A DNA stretch of 64,000 nucleotides from NCBI GenBank assembly GCA_947044365.1, contig OX345641.1:1865460-1929459 (forward strand), written 5' to 3'. Of the stretch, positions 23,101 to 34,100 are shown piece by piece. Position 1 is the stretch's first letter. Every line of letters starts with the position of its first letter. The position numbers and the translations under genes were made by a program. The notes below the pieces were generated by a model. That model saw only the letters and a program-made list of their open reading frames with translations. It had not been told where the DNA came from and ran no database searches. The stretch is from Petrosia ficiformis (lineage: Eukaryota > Porifera > Demospongiae > Haplosclerida > Petrosiidae).

Positions 23101-23172
23101 CGTTTCTTTTGTCAGGATGAGCGGCTCAGCTGATACAAATATGAATAACAGAGAGAAGATCAACAAAGACAT
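14664..23172 (-). CDS. TXNDC5: TXNDC5/ERp46-like protein disulfide isomerase with three thioredoxin domains
   Basis: Eleven minus-strand exons: 23045-23172 (start ATG 23170-23172), 22333-22414, 21015-21073, 20141-20240, 19787-19881, 19644-19728, 18511-18693, 17344-17435, 16300-16384, 16181-16222 and 14664-14774. Phases join to a 353-aa product. Order: hydrophobic signal peptide (about residues 1-17), then three thioredoxin domains. Each has a (F/Y)APWCGHC active site followed by K/Q-(R/K/L)LAP.W, a VDCT or IDCT strand and a GxPT cis-Pro loop. Family role: oxidative folding of secretory proteins in the ER. Oddity: the chain ends EFVKEHS with no KDEL-type retrieval signal. In every domain the APW|CGHC junction is split by an intron at the same position, showing that the domains arose by duplication after that intron was present. 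Confidence 0.93.
14880..15180. repeat. 59-bp tandem repeat in TXNDC5 last intron
   Basis: Five copies of a 59-bp unit (GTTTAATGTCATAAGGTTAA … CTATAGTGTATA). The same unit recurs in the HCCS intron at 29515-29780 and as single copies near 14165, 28620 and 52850. Confidence 0.9.
15640..15908. mobile_element. Complete copy of the TTTTAGTTAACT-type MITE (~270 bp)
   Basis: Begins TAGTGTTGTTTTAGTTAACT and ends in the inverted form …AAAACAACACTA, with internal TTTTAGTTAACTA palindromes. It is the clearest full-length copy of the family in the window. Confidence 0.75.
17150..17286. mobile_element. Partial TTTTAGTTAACT-type MITE
   Basis: A half copy ending AGTTAACTAAAACAACACT, just upstream (on +) of the TXNDC5 exon at 17344-17435. 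Confidence 0.6.
17450..18480. repeat. ATAATGGA minisatellite filling a TXNDC5 intron
   Basis: Mixed 19-bp (GTGATAATGGAATAATGGA) and 11-bp (GTGATAATGTA) units fill the intron between the exons at 17344-17435 and 18511-18693. A ~330-bp higher-order block is duplicated: the same variant string (GGAGTCATAATGGGTAATGG) appears near 17590, 17923 and 18335. Confidence 0.9.
18780..19600. repeat. ATGG/ATGA microsatellite in TXNDC5 intron
   Basis: ATGGATGAATGG-type arrays. A ~420-bp block is duplicated (the string ATGATACATTGATGTGATGA recurs near 18768 and 19185). The very long His/Pro/Ser/Ile frames on the reverse strand are artefacts. Confidence 0.92.
19904..20135. repeat. (AT)n and (TACA)n microsatellites in TXNDC5 intron
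   Basis: (AT)n at about 19904-19945, then TACA runs to 20135, directly before the donor of the exon at 20141-20240. Confidence 0.95.
20630..20900. repeat. AACCACCTCTCAGATGAAT short tandem repeat
   Basis: About eight diverged copies of a ~20-27-bp unit (ACCACCTCTCAGATGAATTA) in a TXNDC5 intron. No coding signal. Confidence 0.75.
21118..21333. mobile_element. 216-bp MITE with TACTGTA terminal inverted repeats
   Basis: The left end TACTGTATATGTCAATAAAA is mirrored at the right end by TTTTATTGACATATACTGTA, with sub-terminal CACCATACAGTA/TACTGTATGGTG. The centre is a chain of ACAGTAATTACTGT-like short palindromes. It has no coding capacity. It is located in a TXNDC5 intron. Confidence 0.85.
21880..22320. 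repeat. ~36-bp minisatellite in TXNDC5 intron
   Basis: About eleven copies of a unit with core GACTATAGTAGTTTGGGAAT and GAGACTACACATT. No coding signal. Confidence 0.88.
22510..22625. mobile_element. Partial TTTTAGTTAACT-type MITE
   Basis: Contains 'attttagttattactgtagacctgtaa' and 'aagggttttaattatagtta'-like words of the family; diverged and partial. Confidence 0.45.
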
Positions 23173-23433
23173 ACTGACTGGCTGAAAGTAATATTAATAA
23201 TTATTCATGAATATTGAAGCACTTTAATTAATTAATTATTTTAAGTCATGACGACATATGACTGTTAACTATAGGTTTAGTATGTTACCATTCTATTGGT
23301 CAGCACATTATGACGCAAAATTACATCCTGTGACATCATGTATATGTATGTATGATACATCTTGAAACACAAAATAAAATAATTTGAAATGAAAAACCTC
23401 CTATAGCTAAGACTAAAAAGTAAAACTAAAACA

Positions 23434-26400
23434 TTATGTGAGTTTTCCAAGTTCCATTTTCTTCTTGAGGACACGACCACTGTGATACAACAATCCATCA
23501 ATCATTCCGGCTACAGTAAAGACTCCGCCCACTATTGCACATATGTTTGTAAGGAAATGCAAAAATGAGTGTTTGTATTCTGTTAGTTGAACAAGTATCG
23601 GAGATATATCATAGATAACAAAAACACCTGAGATAATGAAAAACAAAATGTGAATAATTCATGCATTTACCATCAATACATAATTGTCATGCATATGTAT
23701 ACATACATACAATTGTATAGTGTTGTACTATAACTAAAACCACTATGACTTAATTAAACCACATGTAAATTACAAGTCTATTGCAATAACTATAAAATGA
23801 AATAATAGGCACTTTTAGTTAGTTAACTAAAACTAAAATCCTTTTAGTAAACCTAATTTTATTTTAGTTAATTTAACTATACATTTTTGAGAAACTAGTC
23901 ATACTATAACTGAAAGTGCTCATTATTGTTATACACTACAGTGCATGTACATACAGTAATACATGTGTACTGGATACTAATAGAATGTCTTGTACAAACA
24001 TGTGAGTAGAAGACTCCATGAGGAACACGAGTTACCTGGTAATCCTTGTTCTCCAGTGGATGCTTTGACAGTTTTCGTATGTTTAGTGACAGCAAACTGG
24101 TTTGTAGTCATTAGCTCTCCGTTAAGATGTTGATATAACGTAGGTACTACCTTGACAAAATACTGGTACATAATACCACCTGGAAACAAAAGGATAAGTC
24201 ATGTGATAATCACATGACAAGTATACTTGATAAAATTATGACTTATTTAAATCATTAATTGACCCATGATAGTCACATGATGATCATCTGCTCGTCATTG
24301 TACAAACCTTGTTGAGTAGCAGTATCAATTTCTGCATGACCATTAAGAGGGTTTACTATCCCGGGATATTCTCTCCCAAATGAGAGTTTATGAATTGTGT
24401 GTGACATGTTGAATTTCTTAACTCCGAAAGGTTGAAGATCGTGAACTATGAAGTAATGAGTAATTATGTATGTGTATGTGTGTGTGTGTTTGTAACTAAT
24501 GTAATGAACTAATAAAATATGTAGCTGATTATGTAGAAGTGCATGTACTGTATTAGTAATGTGTACATGTACATGTACACATGTACGGTATTAGTAATGT
24601 GTACATGTACATGTATTTAAAAAGCATTTTAAATTTTGTACATGTATGTAATATATATATATATACATGTATATCTATAATATACATGATATTATCAGGA
24701 AAGAAAGAAAGAAAGACACCTGAGGCAATTGAAAGATGAAAAAAATGAGAGTTGCCTCAGGTACATGTATATGTATAATTAAGCATGTGTATAATTAATT
24801 AATTATGTATGTTTCATAAAGACACAGCTTGTACATAATTACGCACATAAAACTATATCTGCATATATTACCATGTACACTGTGTTGTTGAAAACTCTTT
24901 CCAGGAGCAAAATGAAAATTCCCAGCAACTTTACTCACATCAATTGTACCATACAATCTACACCCCTCATTCATCTGATCTTTAATCTGAGTAGTCCACC
25001 CTTCATCAACACACTGTTCTATACTACCAGGATCACTAAAAGCCCAACCCTTCTGCCGATAAGCTTCTCGGACTTGTTCACATGTGTTACAACAAGGTCG
25101 AGTATCGGTCTCAGCTCCATAGCAACTACCACATTTAGTATCATTTGTGATTGGTTCATCCCGTGCTAGTTGTGACTTTGTAGGTACTTCGGAAATCGGA
25201 TCTCCATCCAGAGAGAGTCTTTCTTTAAACATTGTATGTTCTACATCTAGTTGATGTTCACCTGATACATCCATGACATCAATACTCAAATCTGTGAAAA
25301 TCACATGATAGTCACATGACAAATCACATGTAAATGACATGACATCTATACTCAGTATGATAATAACGACAAATGTGTAGTAGTCACATGATAGAAATTA
25401 AATACTATCTGAAACATGTGACGTATTATGAGAGATATAAGCTACAGTATACTATAAAACATGGCACAGAAATTTGCAAGATGTACAAGTCATGTGACAG
25501 TCATGTGATGTAACTTACATAGACATGGTGCACTATGAAATACAACATCTATATTGATCTGTAGCTTTTCTCCTCGTGAAGTGTCCACAAATAATTCTTG
25601 TTTAACCTGTATATAGGTATGTATGTAGTATGTACATATACATATATACATATACCACATACAAGGTACGTATAGTTATACAGTAGTTGACTGTAATACA
25701 TGTATATCAGAGTTTTCACACACTAACTGTTATTGAGCTAATTTGGCCCATGCTTCAAAAGTTATCAAAAACTCTGACGTACATCACGGTACATGTATAT
25801 ACATGTATAAAATAGATAGATGAACAGATCGAGAGATGAAAGAATGTTATAAACATACAGATGGGCCCAAATACTTTTACATGTATGGTACAAGCACTTT
25901 TGACAAAATAATTATGTGGTCATGCAAAGGTACCCAGAGCATTGTTAAAGGTTATGTCACTATACTATATATCAATTTTTGACAAGTACTATATACTTTT
26001 ACTGGTACAAGTAAAATCACTGTTTAGACAACATAAGTTAAACGTATATTCAAGTACATTTAGAAGTACTGATATTAGTTTAGTAAAATGCCACCTGTTG
26101 TGTACATGGAAGTTCTGCACATGATAGTATATGATTTTAGTACTAGAAATATTTAGAGGTTTCACGAACTATATGTAGCAAGTAGTGAGGAAAGTACTTA
26201 GGTGAAGTACATTGGTTTAACACACTAAGGACTTAAGTAAAGTATTAAGTACTTCACATTCTGTATTTAAGTAGTCTTAATACATGTACTAATTACTTGA
26301 CCATGTGTCTGAAATTGTAAATAAACATGCGAATACTCATAAATGAATAGAAAGAGGAAGTAAAGACCAATTAGAAAGATAAATATAATTATATACATGT

Positions 26401-27760
26401 ACATGTAGATGGATTGATTAATGATGGATGTACGCAGAATCAAAGATGAATGAATTAGATTGATGGGTAGATTGAATGACAATGGATGAATGGACGGATG
26501 ATGGTTGGATGAATGGAAGGATGGATGGATAGGTGAATGCATGGATAGATGGGTAAATGGACGGATGGTTGGATGGATGGTTGGGTGAATGGATGGGTGA
26601 ATGGATAGATGGTTGGATGGGTGAAGGGATGGATGGTTGGGTGAATGGATGGATGGGTGAATGGATGGATGAGTGAATGGATTGATGGGTGGAAGGGTGA
26701 ATGGATGGATGAATGGATGGGTGAATAGATGAATAGATGGATGGACAGGTGAATGGATGGATGGGGGAATAGATGGACAAATGGATAAATCAGTAGATAG
26801 ACAGATTAATTGATAGATAGATGGAGAGATAGGTGGATAGATGAACGGATCATTGGAGGGAAAACTAATGAATGAACAAATAACTATGCAGATGTGTGAT
26901 GCATGAACAGATGAAGAATAGATAGATAGATGGATGAATGAATCAAAGGATGACAAGAGAAATAAATATGAACATATGATATTCAGCAATGTGATGAACA
27001 TTGATAACTCACGTCTATTGATAAATAGTATGATAATTCGGATAGAAAAAGGATAAGAATGATGGCTGAGCTGATCAAAGTAACTAAAAAACAAATAATA
27101 TGAATATCAATTAACACACACACATACACAATCATAGAATACTGATTTTCAGTTTTCCTAATACAATTACAGGTCTACTGTAATAATTATAACTAATTAA
27201 AATGGAAATTAGCCAACAATAGGCATTTTTACTTAGTTAAAATCCTTTTAGTAAGCCTAATACTACCTTTAAATTCAATATAACTATATCTGAAAGTGGT
27301 CGCTATTGTCATACTACAACACTATCGTTTATCATAACAACACATTCCAATTAGTTCTCACATATAAGCATAGAATATGTTATATATAATTATAGTTTTG
27401 GGTCCACAATGATACTAGTCACCTTTAAGAGAACACACCTCGATCCTAGGGTCAGAGGTTTAAATCTACAAGCCATATATATACCAATTACATAATTAAT
27501 GAGATAATGAGTATTACTGTTAATAATAATTTCCATCATTCCTGTAAGCACACTTACTGTTGGCTCATTTATAAAATAATCACACCTACTTTTACTACAC
27601 ACACATATATATATATAATTATATATATATCATTTATTGTTATATTGTTATGTGATTTCTCACTTGTAGCTCCACTAAATGTTTTAACTTTGAAATCTTC
27701 AAGAGTCTTTGAGTAGGCATCAAACTGTTTGAGACGAGTAAACAGTGAATTAGACGACAT
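23434..27760 (-). CDS. ERGIC3: ERGIC3 (Erv46), ER-Golgi cargo receptor
   Basis: Seven minus-strand exons: 27664-27760 (start ATG 27758-27760), 27013-27083, 25519-25606, 24872-25291, 24308-24445, 24036-24179 and 23434-23627 (stop 23434-23436). All have GT-AG borders and phases sum to 1152 nt, that is 383 aa, the usual family length. Features: cytosolic N-terminus ([17 protein letters not shown]), first membrane segment ([13 protein letters not shown]), [18 protein letters not shown], a luminal Cys-rich block (CGSCYGAE…[17 protein letters not shown]), and a second membrane segment in [17 protein letters not shown] followed by a short basic tail (KKKMELGK). Erv46 pairs with Erv41 and cycles between ER and Golgi to retrieve ER proteins. 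It is a head-to-tail neighbour of TXNDC5 with only ~260 bp between the TXNDC5 start and the ERGIC3 stop. Confidence 0.96.
23715..23940. mobile_element. TTTTAGTTAACT-type MITE in ERGIC3 intron
   Basis: Starts with the GTGTTGTACTATAAC-like end; carries TTTTAGTTAGTTAACTAAAA and 'ccttttagtaa' words of the family. Confidence 0.6.
26400..26950. repeat. ATGG/GGTGA microsatellite in ERGIC3 intron
   Basis: GATGGATGGATGGGTGAATGG-type degenerate arrays between the exons at 25606 and 27013. Reverse-strand frames rich in His, Pro, Ser and Ile are artefacts. Confidence 0.9.
27160..27325. mobile_element. Partial TTTTAGTTAACT-type MITE in ERGIC3 first intron
   Basis: Family words 'acaggtctactgtaataattataacta', 'aaaatccttttagtaagcct' and 'actacaacac' are present; the copy is diverged. 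Confidence 0.5.
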
Positions 27761-28180
27761 TTTATATTCCCAAGAAAAGGGAGTGGCTGAAAACAAAACC
27801 TCGCCCACTAAATAATTAATTAATATTCAATAATAATGAATAATTAATTTGTATGTAATTATGGTGGAAGGATGTGGGGCTGTTTTGATGTTCACAAAAC
27901 TTTGGTTTTTAGTATAATTATAGTGGTTGCATTACTGATGGAAAAGAACATAAGTCAAACACAAGTAATGGCTAATCATGAAACCCACATTTGTCCCAGT
28001 TTCATAATCCAGACTCCTCTTCTTTTTGAGATCTCATAAAAATAAGGAGTTTGGCTCACAAGACGAATCAAAGCCTGAATATGGCTGTTATAGTAGTGTC
28101 TTATAATTATAGTTACATATCACGACATGTACAGTAATAGTAAATATATTGTACAAATAATATATAATAAAAGTGAATAT

Positions 28181-30529
28181 TCATTTCTCTTCTGGTGTTG
28201 TCCATCTCCACCAGGTCACTTTCATTCTATCCCACAATGCAGATATTGAGTCCAGAGCAGGTCTAACATCTAAATAGATTGGAACTGAATTGTCTTTTTC
28301 AGGTTCACAACCATAATAGTCAATAACATATCGAACAGTACGTCCACATCTGTCTATAATCCAGTCATGTCGATCAAACGGAAGCTCATAACTAGAATAT
28401 TAACAGGAATAAAAGATTAACACAGATATGAAGATTGACGATTTCTGTTATAACTTTCACTAAAGGTCATTCATGTGAAATTATTGTAGTTTGAATTATC
28501 AACAATTATTTTACATGCGTCATTTTCATATAATTATTCTTCCCATTCTTTTTTGTGTATGTCAAATTTCAATCCACTGCTTCATTATTGAGTTATAGTA
28601 TATTCATGTATTAACCTTACGATATTAAACTATACACTATAGTACATATAGTTACAGTATAATCATGCATTAATCTTATCACATTAAATTATACACTGTA
28701 GTACATACAAGTTTGTCGTAGTTTATCATAATGTTTGAGGTCATAATGAATGATAGACTTTACTATATAAATATTAACAAAACCACAACCCTTGGAGTAT
28801 AATAGTATTAATATTAACATTATAAGTTATTTTTATAATATAACTGTACTAACCCCATCCATGATCTGATACGAGCTCTTGGAGTATAATCTTTAGCTCT
28901 ACCTTTAAAACTAACCAACATTGGTGACATACATTCCCTGTTTGGAGAGAATCAAAAAATAATTATAGTAAATCATAAACTGAGGTTAAATTAAAATTTT
29001 ATCATGACCCAGGGCTGGGGTGTTCATATATCGAGTCGACCATCAGACATTCTCATCCATTACATGTACATGTACTCAATATATAGTTCACTTTCAATTT
29101 ACTAGATATATAATTCCACACGACTGCTATATATGATCAATGCTAAAACTAAATATTTCATTTGGTTTCTTTCGATTAACTCTACATTTCATTATTTTCT
29201 GGTACATATACATCATGTAGTGTATACTAACTTGGCATGTAGGGCCTCCCATTTTAGTACCTCTTGCCACGCCTCTTCATTATTACGATTATGAATAGCA
29301 ATAATGTGTTTCATATCTTCTGGTTTGAGTTGATCACCTGACCAATGCCACCCCTGTGATTTAAAAACACAAAACATAAATACAGTGTACTATCTTATCA
29401 ATATCGACATTCAGTAGATATCTAAAGTTATTATATCAGTTCATCACTAAAGTGTGTTCACATTCACGATGGTCTCAAAATTAGAATGTGATGAATTTAT
29501 ATGTAATACAATGTATAGTTTAATGTCATAAGGTTAATACATGATTATACTGTATCTATATGTACTATAGTGTATAGTTTAATGTCATAAGGTTAGTACA
29601 TGATTATAATGTAACTATATGTACTATAGTGTATAGTTTAATGTCATAAGGTTAATACATGATTATAATGTAACTATATGTACTATAGTGTATAGTTTAA
29701 TGTCATAAGGTTAGTACATGATTATAATGTAACTATATGTACTATAGTGTATAGTTTAATGTCATAAGGTTAATTCATGATTATGCTGTAACTCAATGAA
29801 GTGAAGCAGTTGATTGAAATTTTTTGATATAACAAAAAGAACAGGAAGGATAATTGTATGAAAATTGTAGTTAAAAAGATTGTTAGTCATTTCAATCTAT
29901 GGTCATAGTGAACATGAATGATCTTTACCTAATGAAGCAAATGACAAAACAAAATATTACCGAGCTTGTCACAAATGTTTTACCTTTTTAATCATAGCAT
30001 TAAGGAACATCTGTTCTGATGGATATTCCCATTTTTCATTTTCTTTTCCACCTGCTTTTGGAATGGAAGACATTTGACGATCCTTTGATAAAGTGAAGGG
30101 CTGATCTGGAAGTGGTTCTTGACTAAGAGGAGGGATCTGTTGATAATAAAATGAGTTCAATTCAACACTGTGATTCTTAGATGTTTGGTGGTTATAGTGC
30201 ACTTTATCATGATGTAAATGTTCAGTAGTAATAGAGTGAATAATTGTGAATTGCCTTAGTTTAGGTGACCTGGATATCTCACAAGATCCAGTCGCCCTTT
30301 CCAAGCACCACACAACATCCCAATTAAGGCTCTATTTGGCTCACTAACAACTGACGCTAAGTGATTACAGTTATCACTTCATAAAATAATGTGGTTGATT
30401 CCTTATATTTACCATATTTCTTGGATTCATTTCATCACTTGCTGTTTCATGACTACCTAATGGACACTCCGACACGTTATCCGATTCTGTGTCATGTCTT
30501 CTTCCTTCAGCTTTCGGACATTGAGCCAT
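28181..30529 (-). CDS. HCCS: Holocytochrome c-type synthase (cytochrome c heme lyase)
   Basis: Five minus-strand exons: 30413-30529 (start ATG 30527-30529), 29984-30136, 29232-29353, 28854-28937 and 28181-28391 (stop 28181-28183); phases join to 228 aa. Family marks: two Cys-Pro heme-regulatory motifs in the first exon (QCPKAEG and ECPLGS), [56 protein letters not shown] (with the heme-ligand-bearing region), [17 protein letters not shown] and [11 protein letters not shown]. The enzyme attaches heme to the CXXCH cysteines of cytochrome c at the inner mitochondrial membrane. It is divergently arranged with the gene starting at 31146. A damaged paralogue lies at 51620-54045. Confidence 0.96.
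29515..29780. repeat. 59-bp tandem repeat in HCCS intron
   Basis: Five copies of the same unit seen at 14880-15180. The duplicate HCCS locus keeps only one copy, near 52850. Confidence 0.88.
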
Positions 30530-31101
30530 TATGAACCACACCTACAGACACGCCTCTAGCTTCGATCACAGCACTGTTCTTCTCCTGGCAGGTAAGGGAA
30601 AATTACCTGATGATGTAACTAATGGCAGTGTGTACTAAAGTACAGTTACTGTTTCATTAAAAATTAGGGGCAGAAAGAATCAAAGAATACTTGCCAGTAC
30701 TCTCTGATATTTTCAGCTACTATCACCTGTGTGTAACTGTTCACCCCGATCCTAACTTGTAAGTTTTTTCTGTAACCTAGATTACACTAATGTTTAATTA
30801 TTGAAATACATGTAGTACATACACCCTGTCACAGTTCATTTGGGGTGGAACTGCCAGAAAGGGGTAAATTTATACGCAAAGGATAACTTTTGGTATGAAT
30901 TTACTTTTATATAATATATATTATATTATATATTATATATATATAATGTATATAATTATGTATTACATGAAGTAGCTGATCAAGAGCTTTTCGTATATAT
31001 ATTACTGGTTGTCATATTACATACCTTATTGTAATGATGTGATTTTATAATTATAATTATGTACTTAAGTTGTATTATTTGTAAATCTCATAAACCTCCA
31101 G
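30530..31101. promoter_or_regulatory. Head-to-head promoter region of HCCS (-) and the micro-exon gene (+), with a probable 5' UTR intron
   Basis: The two start codons are 616 bp apart. On the plus strand a non-coding first exon seems to end at 30758, with donor GTAAGT at 30759. It is spliced to acceptor CTCCAG at 31100-31101, and both signals are conserved in the duplicate (donor at 54234, acceptor at 54485-54486) although the intron between is diverged. No TATA box can be assigned with confidence. Confidence 0.5.
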
Positions 31102-34100
31102 AAAAAAGAAGTTGTAAAAGGAACTTGCACTTTGATCTATCAGTCATGGGTGGATGTGTAAGTATGATTATAATTATAATTAGTTGTGATAATAATTATA
31201 GTTATGAACTATTGAATATTAGTTACATTACATATGTAGCACAGGGATGGGGTCAGTAAAGTTGAGTTTACATAATGCATGAGTATATAGAAGTTGAGTG
31301 CGTTATGTAAACGAGACCTTTATTGTCCCGCCAAATCAGTAACTTTTTTGGCTCCATTGAGTCCATCCAAGAATCTGGTTGGCTGTAATTACATCAGCCG
31401 TTCTTTTTTCAATATTGGATCCATCCCTTATTCTGACTAATTTCTTATAGCCACACCCCTCTCAAAAATTCTGATTCAGTGCCTGCATTATAGCTATACT
31501 GTATAATGACTAAGAATATCCAGAGGTATTCGTTCAAACTCTAGAGTAGTGTGAAATTACTGGACAGGACTGAAATTACAAAACCACACCTTCCAAAATG
31601 AAAACTTACCTTCTACTCAGCAATGATGAAAAAGTATTGTTCCATTTCATATAGACTCATTGACAGTAACGTTTACAGCATGCTCTTAGAATTAGTTATA
31701 ACTACACTCTCATGAACAAGGGCGTACCTAGCAGTAGGCTAGGTAGGCTAGGGTAGGCTACCCTGAGATTTTGAACTTATTTCCTAATTACTTTTCAAAA
31801 CAATAATATTAAAATAAATTATATACTTACAGGATAAATAATAATGATAATTATGTTGGAAATATGATTGTTTTCTTGACAACTTTCAGTAAATACAGCT
31901 GAGATCACTTCCGTAGCACCATATTAAATGAATAGGTTGGGTTAGTCAATTGTTACAATTAAGCATAGATTGTATAGACTACGTAAATGTAGTTTACAAT
32001 CTAGATATACATGTATGGATCGAGCTAGCGAGTGTTATTGATTGGCCACGCCCCTCATAAAAATTAATTAGCGCGTGCCATTTCATAAGCCTACCTTCAT
32101 TCTTACCCTTACTCATGAATAATTAATATTGACACTTCATGCACCCACAATTAAAATCCCCCTTCCAAAAATCTAGAAGCGCTAGCACCCAAATGAAGTA
32201 CAGCCAGCTTTTATATAGGCAAGACAATAAGAAAACAAATTGAAGGAACTCTTGTAATCACATTGGATTCTGCATTTATGCCTATTTTTATGACTCACAG
32301 TTGCTGTTTGTTGATTTCTGCGCAAGTAATAGACTGCATCACTATATAATTGATATTGTTAGAAGACCAATGCTCACAAGCTTCTACTTCAAACCTACTA
32401 TGATGAAGTAGTGCCAGCTACCCTCTACGACACAAAACTGTGTTCTTCTCTATCACAGCTCTTAGTCTCCACCTACTATGTTTGTACAAACATTTTTTGC
32501 ATAATATGGTGAGGGTTCTGCACTACAGGTGCATTCGTTTTCTATATTAATTGGATGGAGGTGTTGGGTGGCAAGCCACATCATCCACATCGCTAATTCC
32601 TATAGATCAATCCTTGTAATATTACTAACCAAAACAATTCAAGTAAAGCAACTTCAATGTCATTAGTGTTGTTATAACTACATGTATTACTAAAACTAAG
32701 TTTTTGTGACTTTTAATTAACTGAACTATAATTAATTTCCAGGTCTATTAGTAAAATGAATATTGGTAAATAATGATCACTTTTAGTTAGTTAACTAAAA
32801 CTAAAACCCTTTTAGTAAGGCTAATATTACCTTAGTTAATTAAACTATAACTAAACTAAAAGTTTGAGAAACTAGTCATACTATAACTAGGTATAACTAA
32901 AAGTGGTCACTATTGTCAAACTAAAACAACATTGAAAGTCATGCATGTATACATGTATAATGTGATCATTACAACCACACCCATATTAATTAACAAATAT
33001 TTTTTCGTGTAGTCCAGTGAATTCCTGTGTTACAATATCATAGCTATTAATAATATCCTTCTGAGGTATATTGTAATTCATAATACGTGAGGAGAAACAA
33101 TATCTGTTGAAAAATCCACGAATTTGTACTAATAATAACAAATAACAAATCACTGAAAACAAAATATAGAACAACTGAATGTTTCATGACCCTCCCCTAA
33201 TTGTTATATTATTTGCAGATTTATAAGCTATAATTGATGGGGTGTTTCATGAAACTTTTGTCAGCTTTATAACTTTCAAAGTATACATTTTCAATGATTC
33301 TAACTTGCTTTGTTGGAAAGAAGAGTCGTTAAGACAGCCAGAGATGTCAAACTCATGTTTCATTAGATGCGGAAAGACTGAATGAAGCCACACCTAACAA
33401 ATTTCTTACCCTTTTAGATAGCTTTTAGTATGGTAGGGAAATATTAGTGAGTGCTCGTCCTTGCCACTTCGGAGGAATGTATACATGCCAGTTATGAAAG
33501 TCCAGGAGTGTCCAGTTCTTGAGGTACAGCATGGTCACAAACACACACAGATATGTTTCCAAGTCAACATCAACCCTCCTGAGGGGGGAGGGTCAATAAC
33601 AATTAACAAAAACATTTGTGATATTATGCCCAACAGATAATTGAGTATGAATGACATATATACTTTTTATATAAGTCAATAATGACAAAGATAAAAGTAC
33701 AAATTAATCTCAGGAGGATATTGTAACCAAATGAGGATAAAATAACCCAGTCATGTTTAGATACAGTACAGTGTAGTAGTTATGTGCTTGTGAATATTAT
33801 TGATGTGTGCTGCTAAAGTAATTTAATGACCATTTGGACCCATGAACTGTACTAATTAAAATACATGTAGTATCGTGTTTCATGTTTATTATTTCTTAAT
33901 GTACTATAATTATGTAGCTGGTGAGTGTAATCTGTCGATATTCAAATTAGATTCATTTGTCTCTTTTCTGCCTGTTATGTACCTGTGACTATTATATATT
34001 TGATGATGGTATACACTAGCGGGTAAGTAATTGTAGTTGAACATAATTAAATGATTTGTTTTCTCTTTTCTCCATGATTGTTAAATTATTGTCACTTGAT

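Noticed and set aside
26267..27094. 275-aa reverse-strand frame
   Set aside because: Mostly the ATGG repeat of an ERGIC3 intron; only its 5' end (27013-27083) overlaps the true ERGIC3 exon encoding the first membrane segment.
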